Of a stretch of DNA of 64,000 nucleotides, positions 63,744-64,000 are shown piece after piece. The position numbers were made by a program, and so were the translations under genes. The stretch's first letter is position 1. Every line of letters begins with the position of its first letter. The notes beneath the pieces were generated by a model. That model searched no databases and had not been told where the DNA came from. It saw only the letters and a list, made by a program, of their open reading frames with translations. Source of the DNA: Heligmosomoides polygyrus polygyrus (taxonomy: Eukaryota; Nematoda; Chromadorea; Rhabditida; Heligmosomidae); NCBI GenBank assembly GCA_947396885.1, contig OX377203.1, positions 3,534,001 to 3,598,000 on the forward strand. The letters are read 5' to 3'.

Positions 63744-64000
63744 TATTAACTGGTGCTGATCTTCAGTGAGAAGTGAGTTAGAGCCTCCTGAGGCTCTCAA
63801 CTGGCTGTTGGTTCGTGAAGTGGGGATGCATCCGTAGAGTTCGTTTTCGTCGTTTTTTCCAGCTCGATGGACATGACTCATCCCATCGCTCTCACGTGTA
63901 TTTTTCGATTTTTTTTTGGTTTAGTGGGTAGTAAATGGTTTGCATTGCAAGGATCTCTATGATACCGTGTGAAAATCCATTGCATGGCGCACCTAAGGCG
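63744..64000. other. No gene recognised; family C-like end
   Basis: Unique-looking sequence. The last 30 bases (AAAATCCATTGCATGGCGC) resemble the family C centre or terminus and are cut by the window edge. Confidence 0.4.

Overview
This window looks like repeat-rich animal DNA, most probably from a nematode. The one host gene I can reconstruct has short exons, canonical GT/AG introns and a strong TTTCAG acceptor (12 of 23 acceptors by my reading). The mobile elements (RTE-type non-LTR retrotransposons, D,D34D mariners, a Tc1/mariner relative, tRNA-derived SINEs) fit a nematode. Genus and species cannot be told from the sequence alone.

Host gene. A formin of the FRL/FMNL class lies on the + strand from 30664 to 50449. 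I could thread 24 exons that join in one frame and total 3195 coding bases including the stop (1064 residues). The order is N-terminal GBD/FH3-type region, coiled coil, proline-rich FH1, FH2, a basic DAD-like helix and a tail. Two AATAAA signals follow at 51317-51333. Most introns are packed with miniature elements and satellite arrays. I recognise no second host gene.

Left part (1-30300). This region is almost entirely mobile or palindromic DNA. It has three RTE copies, all with coding on the minus strand (1384-2391, 8812-9137, 21951-24350). The last has a 9-bp target duplication and a long open frame. tRNA-derived SINEs carry 12-13 bp target duplications. Large fold-back elements lie at 2985-4515, 4975-6660 (with a second palindrome nested inside), 13040-14244 (tRNA-like sequence in both arms) and 16672-18020. 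An AT-rich ~113-bp satellite lies at 28890-29930.

Right part (50450-64000). The formin 3' UTR (with a MITE in it) is followed by dead mariners at 51525-52716, 52999-54271 and 62030-63743, a deleted Tc1/mariner at 56138-57057, and a ~2.2-kb fold-back element with mariner-like ends at 58434-60638.

Repeat family names A-E are mine. A: MITEs with GTTTATACTT-containing ends and a 3-bp TWA target duplication (PIF/Harbinger-like), the likely source of several intronic arrays. B: ~170-200 bp MITEs ending in ACTAGTCGTTAATGTGG. C: ~650-900 bp elements with ~300-bp inverted arms ending in CCATTTTCACGTC. D: short palindromes ending in GATTCATCAACGACTTAC. E: repeats carrying ATTAATTTTGCGCGGA. Several insertions can be dated relative to each other, because occupied and empty versions of the same site are both present. 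Boundaries of palindromes and old repeats were set by eye and may be off by tens of bases.
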